Below, in pieces: positions 8,186-14,975 of a stretch of 15,083 bases of DNA. The stretch is from NCBI GenBank assembly GCA_025964635.1, contig JAOPYP010000811.1:1-15083 (forward strand), given 5' to 3'. The notes under the pieces are model-generated. The model was not told the origin of the DNA. It saw only the letters and a program-made list of their open reading frames with translations, and made no database searches. The position numbers and the translations under genes were made by a program. Positions within the stretch are counted from its first letter, which is position 1. Each line of letters starts with the position of its first letter. Source of the stretch: Actinomycetes bacterium (lineage in GTDB: Bacteria > Actinomycetota > Actinomycetes > Streptosporangiales > Streptosporangiaceae).

Positions 8186-8755
8186 ATGACCGAGCCGATG
8201 CCAATCCCCGCCGCGCGTGCCGCCGCCGGACTCCGCCGTGGCGTCGTGGCCTGCCTGGCCGTGGCGGCCGGGACCGCGCTGCTCGGGCTGGCCGCCGGGT
8301 TCCTCTGGGCCGTGGTGGCCCCGCGGCCGCTGCTCGTGATGACCGGCCACGGCGCCGCAGCCGTGATCAACGCCGAGACCGGCGCGTTCATCGCGGGGGA
8401 CGGCTGGTACTGCTTCATCTGCCTGGCCGGAGGACTGCTCAGCGGGCTGTTCGGCTATCTGGCCGCGGTCCGCGGCTACGGCCCGGTGGCCATGATCATG
8501 GTCCTGGTCAGTGCACTGGCGGCCGCGCTGATCACGCTCTGGATCGGGGAGCACGTGGGGCTGGCCAGCTACCACCATCTGCTCGCGACCCTGCCGGCGG
8601 GCGCCAGGCTGCACGCCGCCCTGGCCCTGGGTGCCCGGGGCGCCATCGCGTTCTGGCCGCTGGGGGCCGGGCTGATGGCAGGCGGCATGGAACTCGCCGC
8701 GATGCTGCGGGACCGCCAGGTCGGCGCGCCGGGAACCGCCCTGGCCCCGGAATGA
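8186..8755 (+). CDS. Small four-helix membrane protein, DUF2567-like
   Basis: The product has 189 residues, with hydrophobic segments near 19-45, 75-94, 100-120 and 151-172. Between helices one and two is an outside loop, PRPLLVMTGHGAAAVINAET, ending in FIAGDGWYCF. This pattern, a first helix ending WAVVAPRP, an acidic loop, and GDGWY opening the second helix, resembles the actinobacterial DUF2567 family as I remember it; no function is known. The ATG at 8186 is chosen because the open frame to its left lacks protein character and runs antisense through the ABC ATPase. It is divergent from the ABC operon and 141 bp upstream of hisD in the same direction. Since hisD seems to have its own promoter, the gene is probably a separate unit. 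Confidence 0.75.
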   Translation: MTEPMPIPAARAAAGLRRGVVACLAVAAGTALLGLAAGFLWAVVAPRPLLVMTGHGAAAVINAETGAFIAGDGWYCFICLAGGLLSGLFGYLAAVRGYGPVAMIMVLVSALAAALITLWIGEHVGLASYHHLLATLPAGARLHAALALGARGAIAFWPLGAGLMAGGMELAAMLRDRQVGAPGTALAPE

Positions 8756-8884
8756 CGGCAGGCCCGCGGTCACGGGCAGGCCACGCCCGGGGTGCAGGCC
8801 GGCCCAGGCCCGGGCTGACGCCCGGCCGGGATGGCGGAATGTCCACGATGCGGACAGGCTCGGCGTCCGCCCGCACCCGCTCCG

Positions 8885-8890
8885 TACACT
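8885..8890 (+). promoter_or_regulatory. Leaderless -10 box (TACACT) of the histidine operon
   Basis: TACACT lies exactly six bases (GGGCGG) before the GTG of hisD at 8897, and no Shine-Dalgarno sequence exists. In actinobacteria a TANNNT box six or seven bases before an RTG codon usually means the transcript begins at the start codon. A -35 at the right distance (8862-8867, GGCGTC) is weak. A leaderless mRNA would leave no room for a leader-peptide attenuator or T-box. Confidence 0.55.
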
Positions 8891-8896
8891 GGGCGG

Positions 8897-10207
8897 GTGC
8901 TTTCCAGGATTGATCTGCGCGGATCGCCGGCTGCCCAGCTGAGCAGGGAAAAGCTCGCCCCGGTGCTGCCCCGGGCCGGGCTGGACGTCGAGGCTGCCAT
9001 CGAGAAGGTCCGGCCGATCTGCGACGATGTCCGCCATCGAGGGACGGACGCGGTCCGCGAGTACACGCTGCGTTTCGACGGCGTGGAGCTGGCCACCACC
9101 CGGGTCCCGGCGGCCGCGCTGGCCGGAGCGCTGGACGCGCTGGCCCCGGACCTGCGGGCGGCGATGGAGGAGACCATCCGCCGGCTCCGCCTGGTCTGCC
9201 GGGCCCAGCGGCCGGCCGACGTGGTGACCAGTCTCGGCGAGGGAGCCACCGTCACCGAACGGTACGTCGCCGTAGGCCGGGCAGGCGTCTACGTGCCGGG
9301 CGGCCTGGTCACCTATCCCTCCTCGGTGCTGATGAACGTGGTCCCGGCGCAGGTGGCCGGGGTGCCGCAGATCGCGGTGGCCTCGCCGCCCCAGGAGAAC
9401 GGCCTGCCCAGCCCGGCCGTGCTGGCCGCGTGCGCGCTGCTCGGCGTCGAGGAGGTCCACGCGGCCGGCGGGGCCCAGGCCATCGCCATGCTCGGGTACG
9501 GGACGGCCGACTGTGCCCCCGTGGACACGATCACCGGGCCCGGCAACATCTACGTGGCCGCCGCCAAGCGGCTGCTGCTCGGCACGATCAGCACCGACGC
9601 CGAGGCCGGCCCCACGGAGATCGCGATCATCGCTGACGACACCGCGGATCCGGAGTTCGTCGCGGCGGACCTGATCGCCCAGGCCGAGCACGATCCGCTG
9701 GCCGCCTGCCTGCTGATCACCACGGACCCCGGCCTCGCCGACCGGGTGGACAAGGCCCTGGAGCCGCAGATCGCCGCGGCCCGGCACCGGGAGCGGGTCC
9801 AGGCCGCCCTGGCCGGCCAGTCGGCCTGCGTGCTGGTGGACGACATCGACGCGGCGCTGGCCACCTCGGATGCCTGGGCGCCGGAGCACCTGGAGATCCA
9901 GGCCCAGGCCGCCGCGGCACTGGCCCGCCGGGTCCGCAACGCGGGCGCCATCTTCGTGGGGCCCTACGCTCCGGTGTCGCTCGGCGATTACCTGGCGGGC
10001 TCCAACCACGTGCTGCCGACCGGCGGCACCGCCCGGCACACCGCGGGCCTGTCCGTGCTGACCTTCTTGCGCGCGATCCACCTGGTCGAATACGAGCGGG
10101 ATGCGCTGGCCGAGGTCGCCCCGCACATCGACGCGCTCGGCGGGGCCGAGGACCTGGCCGCACACGTCGCGGCGGTCCGGGTCCGCATCCCCAGGGCCGA
10201 GCCGTGA
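8897..10207 (+). CDS. hisD: Histidinol dehydrogenase
   Basis: The 436-residue enzyme oxidises L-histidinol to L-histidine in two NAD-dependent steps, the end of the pathway. The family motifs are complete: IDLRGS at the start, TITGPGNIYVAAAKR, GPTEIAIIADD, the zinc and catalytic segment AQAEHDP (Q262, H265), APEHLEIQ with the catalytic pair E330/H331, SLGDYLAGSNHVLPTGGTAR with zinc ligand D364, and a final zinc ligand H423 in DLAAHVAAV. The GTG at 8897 is chosen over the longer open frame because VLSRIDLRG matches how HisD proteins begin and because of the TACACT box just before it. It is the first gene of the operon, and its stop overlaps hisC by four bases (GTGA, 10204-10207). Confidence 0.98.
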   Translation: MLSRIDLRGSPAAQLSREKLAPVLPRAGLDVEAAIEKVRPICDDVRHRGTDAVREYTLRFDGVELATTRVPAAALAGALDALAPDLRAAMEETIRRLRLVCRAQRPADVVTSLGEGATVTERYVAVGRAGVYVPGGLVTYPSSVLMNVVPAQVAGVPQIAVASPPQENGLPSPAVLAACALLGVEEVHAAGGAQAIAMLGYGTADCAPVDTITGPGNIYVAAAKRLLLGTISTDAEAGPTEIAIIADDTADPEFVAADLIAQAEHDPLAACLLITTDPGLADRVDKALEPQIAAARHRERVQAALAGQSACVLVDDIDAALATSDAWAPEHLEIQAQAAAALARRVRNAGAIFVGPYAPVSLGDYLAGSNHVLPTGGTARHTAGLSVLTFLRAIHLVEYERDALAEVAPHIDALGGAEDLAAHVAAVRVRIPRAEP

Positions 10208-11394
10208 GCAGTTCCCCGGCCGGTTCCGCCGCGGGCGGTCCGGGCGCCGGGGAAGGTTCCCGCGCCGGGTCCGCATCGCTTCCGTCCTGGCTGCCGATCC
10301 GCGAGGACCTGGCCGGGCAGACCGCCTACGGCGCCCCGCAGATCGACGTGCCGGTCCGGCTGAACACCAACGAGAATCCCTACCCGCCATCCTCGGCGAT
10401 GGCCCAGGCGATTACGCAGGCCGTCACGGGGGTGGCCGGGACGCTGAACCGCTACCCGGACCGGGACGCGGTGGCGCTGCGCGGTGACCTGGCCGCCTAC
10501 CTCGGCCACGGGCTGGAGGCGGACCAGGTGTGGGCGGCCAACGGCTCGAACGAGATCATCCAGCAGCTGTTCCAGGCGTTCGGCGGGCAGGGGCGGACCG
10601 CGCTGGGGTTCGAGCCCTCGTACTCGATGCACCCGCTGATCGCGCTGGCCACCGGCACCCGCTGGATCAGCGGGGTCCGGGATGCCGATTTCGGGCTCGA
10701 GCCCGGTCACGCGCTGGCCGCGATCCGGGCGCACCACCCCGACCTGGTATTCCTCACCTCACCGAACAACCCCACCGGCACTGCGCTGGCCCCCGACGTG
10801 ATCGAGGCGGTCTGCGCGGCGGCACCGGGCATGGTCGTCGTGGACGAGGCGTACGCCGAGTTCGCCCGGGACACCTCCGCCACCGCGCTCACCCTGCTGT
10901 CCCGCTGCCGGCGCCTCGTGGTGACCCGCACCATGTCCAAGGCGTTCGCGCTGGCCGGCGCGCGGGTCGGGTACCTCGCCGCGGACCCCGCGGTGCCGCA
11001 GGCGCTGCTGCTGGTCCGGCTGCCGTACCACCTGTCCGCGGTCACCCAGGCGGTGGCCCGGGCCGCGCTGGCGCTGGCCCGTGAGCCGCTCGCCACCGTG
11101 GCGGCGCTCCGCGAGCAGCGGGACGAGCTCGTCGCCTGGCTGCGGGAGCGGGGCCTGCGGGTCGCGGACTCCGACGCCAACTTCGTGCTGTTCGGCGAGT
11201 TCGGCGACCGGCACGCGATCTGGCAGGCACTGCTGGACCGGGGCGTGCTGATCCGGGAGACCGGGCCAGCGGGCTGGCTGAGGGTCACGGCGGGGACGCC
11301 CGCCGAGATGTCCGCGTTCCGCGACGCGCTGGACGCGGTGCTGAGGCTGGGGCTGACGCCGGCCACCGAGCCGGCCGGGGAGGGCGCACGATGA
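10204..11394 (+). CDS. hisC: Histidinol-phosphate aminotransferase
   Basis: This 396-residue fold-type I PLP enzyme transfers the amino group from glutamate to imidazole-acetol phosphate, giving histidinol phosphate. Visible are RLNTNENPYPPS near the N-terminus, AANGSNEIIQ, SPNNPTGT (186-193), VVDEAYAEF with D214 and Y217 for the cofactor, and the Schiff-base lysine K246 in TRTMSKAFALAGARVGYL. The first 26 or so residues are an extra Gly/Ala/Ser-rich lead before LPSWLPIREDL; they are likely disordered. The GTG at 10204 shares GTGA with the hisD stop, which supports it. In actinobacteria HisC may also act on aromatic 2-oxo acids, but its place in the operon fixes the main role. Confidence 0.97.
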   Translation: MSSSPAGSAAGGPGAGEGSRAGSASLPSWLPIREDLAGQTAYGAPQIDVPVRLNTNENPYPPSSAMAQAITQAVTGVAGTLNRYPDRDAVALRGDLAAYLGHGLEADQVWAANGSNEIIQQLFQAFGGQGRTALGFEPSYSMHPLIALATGTRWISGVRDADFGLEPGHALAAIRAHHPDLVFLTSPNNPTGTALAPDVIEAVCAAAPGMVVVDEAYAEFARDTSATALTLLSRCRRLVVTRTMSKAFALAGARVGYLAADPAVPQALLLVRLPYHLSAVTQAVARAALALAREPLATVAALREQRDELVAWLRERGLRVADSDANFVLFGEFGDRHAIWQALLDRGVLIRETGPAGWLRVTAGTPAEMSAFRDALDAVLRLGLTPATEPAGEGAR

Positions 11395-12002
11395 ACGACA
11401 CCTGGAGCCGGGCCATACGGCGGACCGGGCGCGTCGAGCGGGTGACCAAGGAGACCAGCGTGCTGGTCGAGCTGGACCTCGACGGCAGCGGCACGGCTGA
11501 CATCGGCACCGGGGTGCCCTTCTTCGACCACATGCTCGGCCAGCTGGCCAAGCACGGGCTGCTCGACCTGACCGTGCGGTCGGCCGGCGACATCGAGGTC
11601 GACGCGCACCACACGGTGGAGGACACCGCCCTGGCTCTCGGCCAGGCGCTGCGCGACGCGCTCGGCGACAAGGCGGGCATCTGCCGTTTCGGGGACGCCG
11701 CCGTGCCGCTGGACGAGACGCTGGCCCGGGCGGCGATCGACCTGTCCGGGCGGCCCTACCTGGTGCACGCCGAGCCGGACGGCATGGCCCCGCTGATCGG
11801 CAGCTATGACACCACGCTGACCAGGCATTTCTTCGAGTCCGTGACGTCCACGGCCGCTATCTGCCTGCACCTGGAGGTGACCGGGCGCAACCCCCACCAC
11901 CTGGTCGAGGCGCAGTTCAAGGCGGTGGCCCGGGCGCTGCGGGCGGCGGCAGCCCCGGACCCCCGGGCGCAAGGGATCCCCAGCACCAAGGGTGTCCTGT
12001 GA
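11391..12002 (+). CDS. hisB: Imidazoleglycerol-phosphate dehydratase
   Basis: The 203-residue monofunctional enzyme dehydrates imidazole glycerol phosphate to imidazole-acetol phosphate. It shows GTGVPFFDHMLGQLAKHG (39-56), the first manganese motif DAHHTVEDTALALGQAL (H73, H74, E77), DETLARAAIDLSGRPYLV, HFFESV and the second metal motif NPHHLVEAQFKA (H169, H170, E173). It ends IPSTKGVL, the usual HisB C-terminus. No phosphatase domain is fused, unlike enterobacterial HisB, so histidinol-phosphate phosphatase must be encoded elsewhere. ATG 11391 overlaps the hisC stop (ATGA), and the gene overlaps hisH by GTGA. Confidence 0.98.
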   Translation: MNDTWSRAIRRTGRVERVTKETSVLVELDLDGSGTADIGTGVPFFDHMLGQLAKHGLLDLTVRSAGDIEVDAHHTVEDTALALGQALRDALGDKAGICRFGDAAVPLDETLARAAIDLSGRPYLVHAEPDGMAPLIGSYDTTLTRHFFESVTSTAAICLHLEVTGRNPHHLVEAQFKAVARALRAAAAPDPRAQGIPSTKGVL

Positions 12003-12640
12003 CCGGACGGCCCCGCGTCGCGGTCCTGGACTACGGGTCGGGCAACATCCGGTCCGCTCAGCGGGCCCTGCAGCGGGCCGGGGCGGACACCGAGGTGACC
12101 GCCGATTTCGACACCGCGCTCAGCGCGGACGGCCTGGTGGTCCCGGGGGTCGGCGCGTTCGCGGCCTGCATGGCCGGGATCCGGGCGGTGCGCGGCGACC
12201 AGATCATCGACCGGCGGCTGGCGGGTTCCCGCCCGGTGCTCGGCATCTGCGTCGGCATGCAGGTGCTGTTCGGCGAGGGCGTCGAGCACGGCCTGCACAC
12301 CGAAGGCTGTGGCCAGTGGCCCGGCACCGTGCAGCGGCTGCACGCGCCGGTGCTCCCGCACATGGGCTGGAACACGGTCGACGCCGGTGACGGGTCCCGG
12401 CTGCTGGCCGGCCTCGGCCCCGGCACGCGTTTCTACTTCGTGCACTCCTACGCGGCCCTGGACCTGCCCATGCCGCCGTCCGCGCGGATGACGCCGCCGC
12501 TGATCAGCTGGGCGACACACGGGGAGCCGTTCATCGCGGTGGTGGAGAACGGCCCGCTGTCCGCGACCCAGTTTCACCCGGAGAAATCCGGCGACGCGGG
12601 CGCCGCGTTGCTGGCCAACTGGCTGGAGATGGTGCGATGA
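11999..12640 (+). CDS. hisH: IGP synthase, glutamine amidotransferase subunit
   Basis: The 213-residue class I glutaminase frees ammonia from glutamine and channels it to HisF. It starts with VAVLDYGSGNIRSAQRAL. The nucleophile C84 lies in VLGICVGMQVLFGEG, and the catalytic His193/Glu195 are in QFHPEKSGDAG. HMGWNTV and the oxyanion-strand region GVGAFAACM match HisH. GTG 11999 shares GTGA with the hisB stop, and its own stop shares ATGA with priA. Its partner HisF is separated from it by priA, ridA and an unusual 289-bp gap, so the two subunits of one complex may not be made in strict balance from coupled translation. Confidence 0.97.
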   Translation: MTGRPRVAVLDYGSGNIRSAQRALQRAGADTEVTADFDTALSADGLVVPGVGAFAACMAGIRAVRGDQIIDRRLAGSRPVLGICVGMQVLFGEGVEHGLHTEGCGQWPGTVQRLHAPVLPHMGWNTVDAGDGSRLLAGLGPGTRFYFVHSYAALDLPMPPSARMTPPLISWATHGEPFIAVVENGPLSATQFHPEKSGDAGAALLANWLEMVR

Positions 12641-13413
12641 CGCCCCCTGCTTCGGGAGACCGTGCTTCGGGACACCGTGCCTCGGGGGAGGCCGGGCTGA
12701 CCCTGCTGCCCGCCGTGGACGTAGCCGGGGGCAAGGCGGTCCGGCTGGTCCAGGGCGCGGCCGGGACGGAGACCGACTACGGCGAGCCGCTGCAGGCCGC
12801 GCTGGCCTGGCAGGCGGCGGGCGCGCAGTGGCTGCACCTGGTGGACCTGGACGCCGCGTTCGGCCGCGGCTCCAACGCGGAACTGCTCGCCTCGGTGGTA
12901 GGACGGCTGGACATCGCGGTGGAACTGTCCGGGGGCATCCGCGACGACGCCTCCCTGACCGCCGCGCTGGCCACCGGCTGCGCCCGGGTCAACGTGGGCA
13001 CCGCGGCGCTGGAGAACCCGGACTGGGTCCGGGCCGCCATCGCCGGGCACGGCGACCAGATCGCGGTCGGGCTGGACGTGCGCGGCACCCGCCTCGCCGC
13101 CCGGGGCTGGACCCGGGAGGGCGGCGAGCTGGATGAGGCGCTGGAGCGGCTGGACGCCGACGGCTGCGCCCGGTACGTGGTCACCGACATCAGCAAGGAC
13201 GGCATGCTGTCCGGGCCGAACCTGGACCTGCTGCGGCACGTGTGCGCCCGGACGGCCCGGCCGGTGATCGCCAGCGGCGGCGTGTCCAGCCTGGCCGACC
13301 TGGAGGCCATCGCCGCCCTGGTGCCGGACGGGGTGGAGGGTGCGATCGTGGGGAAGGCCCTGTACGCCGGGGCGTTCACCCTGGAGGAGGCGCTCAAGGC
13401 GGTGGCGGCGTGA
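12637..13413 (+). CDS. priA: PriA: bifunctional HisA/TrpF isomerase
   Basis: The 258-residue (beta-alpha)8-barrel isomerises ProFAR in histidine synthesis and, in many actinobacteria, PRA in tryptophan synthesis too. The catalytic acids are D28 (LLPAVDVAGG) and D184 (VTDISKDGMLSG). The phosphate sites ELSGGIRDD and IASGGVSS are present. The segment RLAARGWTREGG, with R156 and W158, is the marker of PriA as opposed to plain HisA, since these two residues bind the second substrate in mycobacterial and Streptomyces PriA. Residues 5-19 are an added lead built on a 15-bp DNA repeat. Whether trpF exists elsewhere cannot be seen here. ATG 12637 overlaps the hisH stop, and the gene overlaps the RidA gene by GTGA. 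Confidence 0.93.
   Translation: MTPPASGDRASGHRASGEAGLTLLPAVDVAGGKAVRLVQGAAGTETDYGEPLQAALAWQAAGAQWLHLVDLDAAFGRGSNAELLASVVGRLDIAVELSGGIRDDASLTAALATGCARVNVGTAALENPDWVRAAIAGHGDQIAVGLDVRGTRLAARGWTREGGELDEALERLDADGCARYVVTDISKDGMLSGPNLDLLRHVCARTARPVIASGGVSSLADLEAIAALVPDGVEGAIVGKALYAGAFTLEEALKAVAA
12646..12690 (+). repeat. 15-bp tandem repeat, three copies, start of priA
   Basis: The units are CCTGCTTCGGGAGAC, CGTGCTTCGGGACAC and CGTGCCTCGGGGGAG. In frame they encode the degenerate pentapeptide repeat PASGD-RASGH-RASGE, which precedes the conserved barrel start LTLLPAVD. Other PriA proteins begin only a few residues before that point. Confidence 0.75.
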
Positions 13414-13802
13414 CGCGCCGGGTCTTCAGCGGCACGGAGTGGGAGCCGGTGGTCGGGTACAGCCGGGCGGTTGCGGCGGGGGACCACGTGTTCGTGGCCG
13501 GCTGCACCTCGGTCGTGGGCGCGGAGTTCGTGCACGAGGATGATGCGTACGCGCAGACGGCCCAGGCACTGCGGAACGTGGCGGCCGCCCTGGGCCAGCT
13601 GGGCCTGAGTCTCGCCGACGTGGTGAGCACCCGGATCCTCGTCACCGACATCTCCCGCTGGCAGGAATACGGCCGGGCGCACCGGGAAGCGTTCGGCGAC
13701 ACGATGCCCGCCGCCACCATGATCGAGATTGCCGGGCTGGTCGATCCGCGGATGCTGGTCGAGGTGGAGACCGTCGCCTACCGCCCCGGGATCGGCACCT
13801 GA
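13410..13802 (+). CDS. RidA-family protein lacking the catalytic arginine
   Basis: The product has 130 residues, the usual RidA/YjgF length, and should form trimers. Recognisable parts are DHVFVAGCTSVVG, QTAQALRNVAAALGQLGLSL, DVVSTRILVTDISRWQEYG and PAATMIEIAGLVDPRMLVEV with an ending VETVAYRP. In canonical RidA the stretch after Pro-Ala carries an arginine (R105 in E. coli) needed for 2-aminoacrylate and imine hydrolysis. Here the aligned residue is Ala102 (P-A-A-T-M), so the standard deaminase reaction is unlikely; it matches the Rid subgroups without that arginine. GTG 13410 overlaps the priA stop (GTGA), so it is cotranslated with the his genes. A gene in this place, between hisA and hisF, is known in streptomycetes; its role is not settled. 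Confidence 0.88.
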   Translation: MTRRVFSGTEWEPVVGYSRAVAAGDHVFVAGCTSVVGAEFVHEDDAYAQTAQALRNVAAALGQLGLSLADVVSTRILVTDISRWQEYGRAHREAFGDTMPAATMIEIAGLVDPRMLVEVETVAYRPGIGT

Positions 13803-13878
13803 TGCCCCCGCGAGCCCCGGTGCCATCCATCCAGGCTCCCGTCACGCAGGCCCCGGGCCCCCCGGCACCCGCCCGCCG

Positions 13879-13934
13879 GATCGTGATCAACCGATTGGTG
13901 CTGCCCCAACGACACCAATCGGTTGATCACGATC
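13879..13934. repeat. Perfect 22-bp inverted repeat (palindromic element) before hisF
   Basis: The left arm 13879-13900 is the exact reverse complement of the right arm 13913-13934, with a 12-base loop CTGCCCCAACGA. The arm contains GATCGTGATC followed by AACCGATTGGTG; the second part is itself nearly palindromic (CCGATTGG). The arms are 50% GC, far below the surrounding DNA. No T-run follows and no target duplication is evident. It could be a REP/MITE-like dispersed element, an intra-operon terminator or RNA-stability hairpin, or a protein site. Its shape is certain but its role is not. Confidence 0.9.
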
Positions 13935-14017
13935 ATGGCCTGCGGCGGCAGTCACCTGCCGGGGCAGGTGGGGCAGGTGGGAGTTTGTGCGCCCGGCGCC
14001 GACTCCAGGGCCGCGCC

Positions 14018-14091
14018 GGACGGGGCCCGGCGGGACGGGGCCTGGGGGGACGGGGCCGGGCGGGACGGGGTCCGGCGGGACGGGACCGGGC
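14018..14091 (+). repeat. 15-bp G-rich minisatellite running into the hisF start codon
   Basis: Five near-identical units: GGACGGGGCCCGGCG, GGACGGGGCCTGGGG, GGACGGGGCCGGGCG, GGACGGGGTCCGGCG and GGACGGGACCGGGC, the last one base short because ATG of hisF follows at once. The G-tracts of three to six could fold as a G-quadruplex in the coding strand or its RNA. In the hisF frame the units would read as Gly-Thr-Gly-Pro-Gly repeats. Confidence 0.9.
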
Positions 14092-14922
14092 ATGACGGTG
14101 GCGGTGCGGGTGATCCCCTGCCTGGATGTGGACGCCGGGCGGGTGGTCAAAGGGGTCAACTTCCGTGACCTGCGCGACGCGGGCGACCCGGTGGAGCTCG
14201 CCGCCGCCTACGACGCGGAAGGCGCCGACGAGCTGGTGTTCCTGGACATCACCGCGTCCAGCGGCGGCCGCGAGACCATGGTGGACGTGGTCGGGCGGAC
14301 CGCGGACCAGGTGTTCATCCCCCTCACCGTGGGCGGCGGGGTCCGCAGCGTCGCGGACGTGGACCGGCTGCTGCGGGCCGGCGCGGACAAGGTGTCGCTG
14401 AACACCGCGGCCATCGCCCGCCCCGAACTGCTCGCGGAGGCCGCCCGGCAGTTCGGGTCGCAGTGCGTGGTGCTGTCCGTGGACGCGCGCCGAGTGTCGG
14501 ATGGGGCCCGTGGGTCTGATGCTGCCAATGAGGCTGGTGGGGGTGGTCCAGGCCCGGAGGATGGGGCGGAGCGCCCCGCGCGTTTCGAGGTGACCACGCA
14601 CGGGGGGCGCCGGGGGACCGGGATCGACGCCATCGAGTGGGCGGCCCGCGGGGCGCAGCTGGGCGTCGGCGAGATCCTGCTCAACTCCATGGACGCGGAT
14701 GGCACCAAGGCGGGCTTCGACCTGGAACTTATCTGGGCGGTGCGCGCGGTCGTGAGCGTGCCCATCATCGCCAGCGGCGGGGCGGGCGAGCTGGCGCACT
14801 TCGCCCCGGCCGTCGGGGCGGGCGCCGACGCCGTGCTGGCGGCCAGCGTGTTCCACTTCGGCCAGCTGCGAATCGGCGAGGTCAAGGACGCGCTGCGCGG
14901 CGCCGGCCACCCGGTCAGGTAG
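14092..14922 (+). CDS. hisF: IGP synthase, cyclase subunit
   Basis: The 276-residue (beta-alpha)8-barrel uses ammonia from HisH and PRFAR to make imidazole glycerol phosphate and AICAR. Catalytic acids are D12 (VIPCLDVDAGRVVKG) and D201 (LLNSMDADGTKAGFD). GVNFRDLRDAGDPVELA, LTVGGGVRSVADVDRLL, GADKVSLNTAA and IIASGGAGEL are all typical. It is about 20 residues longer than most HisF because residues 136-164, after SVDARRV (D131), form a Gly/Asp/Glu-rich insert where homologues have a short loop before FEVTTHGGR. I chose ATG 14092 because MTVAVRVIPCLDVD is the normal HisF start; the frame is open back to 13987 but only through minisatellite. No good ribosome site precedes the ATG apart from the GGGACGGG of the repeat itself. 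Unlike all earlier genes of the operon it does not overlap its neighbour. Confidence 0.97.
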   Translation: MTVAVRVIPCLDVDAGRVVKGVNFRDLRDAGDPVELAAAYDAEGADELVFLDITASSGGRETMVDVVGRTADQVFIPLTVGGGVRSVADVDRLLRAGADKVSLNTAAIARPELLAEAARQFGSQCVVLSVDARRVSDGARGSDAANEAGGGGPGPEDGAERPARFEVTTHGGRRGTGIDAIEWAARGAQLGVGEILLNSMDADGTKAGFDLELIWAVRAVVSVPIIASGGAGELAHFAPAVGAGADAVLAASVFHFGQLRIGEVKDALRGAGHPVR

Positions 14923-14975
14923 CCGGCCGGCCCGCGCCGGGGGCCCGCCGGGGGCACGGTACGCCCGCAGCCACC

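Larger units (their letters stand above)
13803..14091 (+). other. Intra-operon gap between ridA and hisF
   Basis: This 289-bp gap is the only break in the his overlap chain. In order it holds a C-rich, G-poor stretch (about 13805-13876), the perfect inverted repeat, a short GGGGCAGGT direct repeat around 13962-13979 and the 15-bp minisatellite. The small open frames across it have no protein character. It may contain an extra promoter for hisF, but I could not identify boxes. Confidence 0.6.

Noticed and set aside
8165..10390. A 741-codon minus-strand open frame across the DUF2567-like gene and hisD
   Set aside because: It lies antisense to clear hisD motifs and is low-complexity in composition.
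10707..11972. A 421-codon minus-strand open frame over hisC and hisB
   Set aside because: It mirrors complete hisC and hisB reading frames and shows no protein family features.
13879..13934. Reading the inverted repeat as a tRNA, CRISPR unit or ordinary intrinsic terminator
   Set aside because: It has no cloverleaf, only one repeat pair with no spacer series, and no T-run after the stem.
13987..14091. Longer HisF starting at 13987
   Set aside because: The extra 35 residues are repeat-encoded Gly/Thr/Pro, and homologous HisF proteins start at the ATG at 14092. Proteomics could overturn this.
14924..14950. GC-rich stem candidates after hisF as a terminator
   Set aside because: Only short, competing GGCCC/GGGCC pairings are possible, and no single convincing hairpin stands out.
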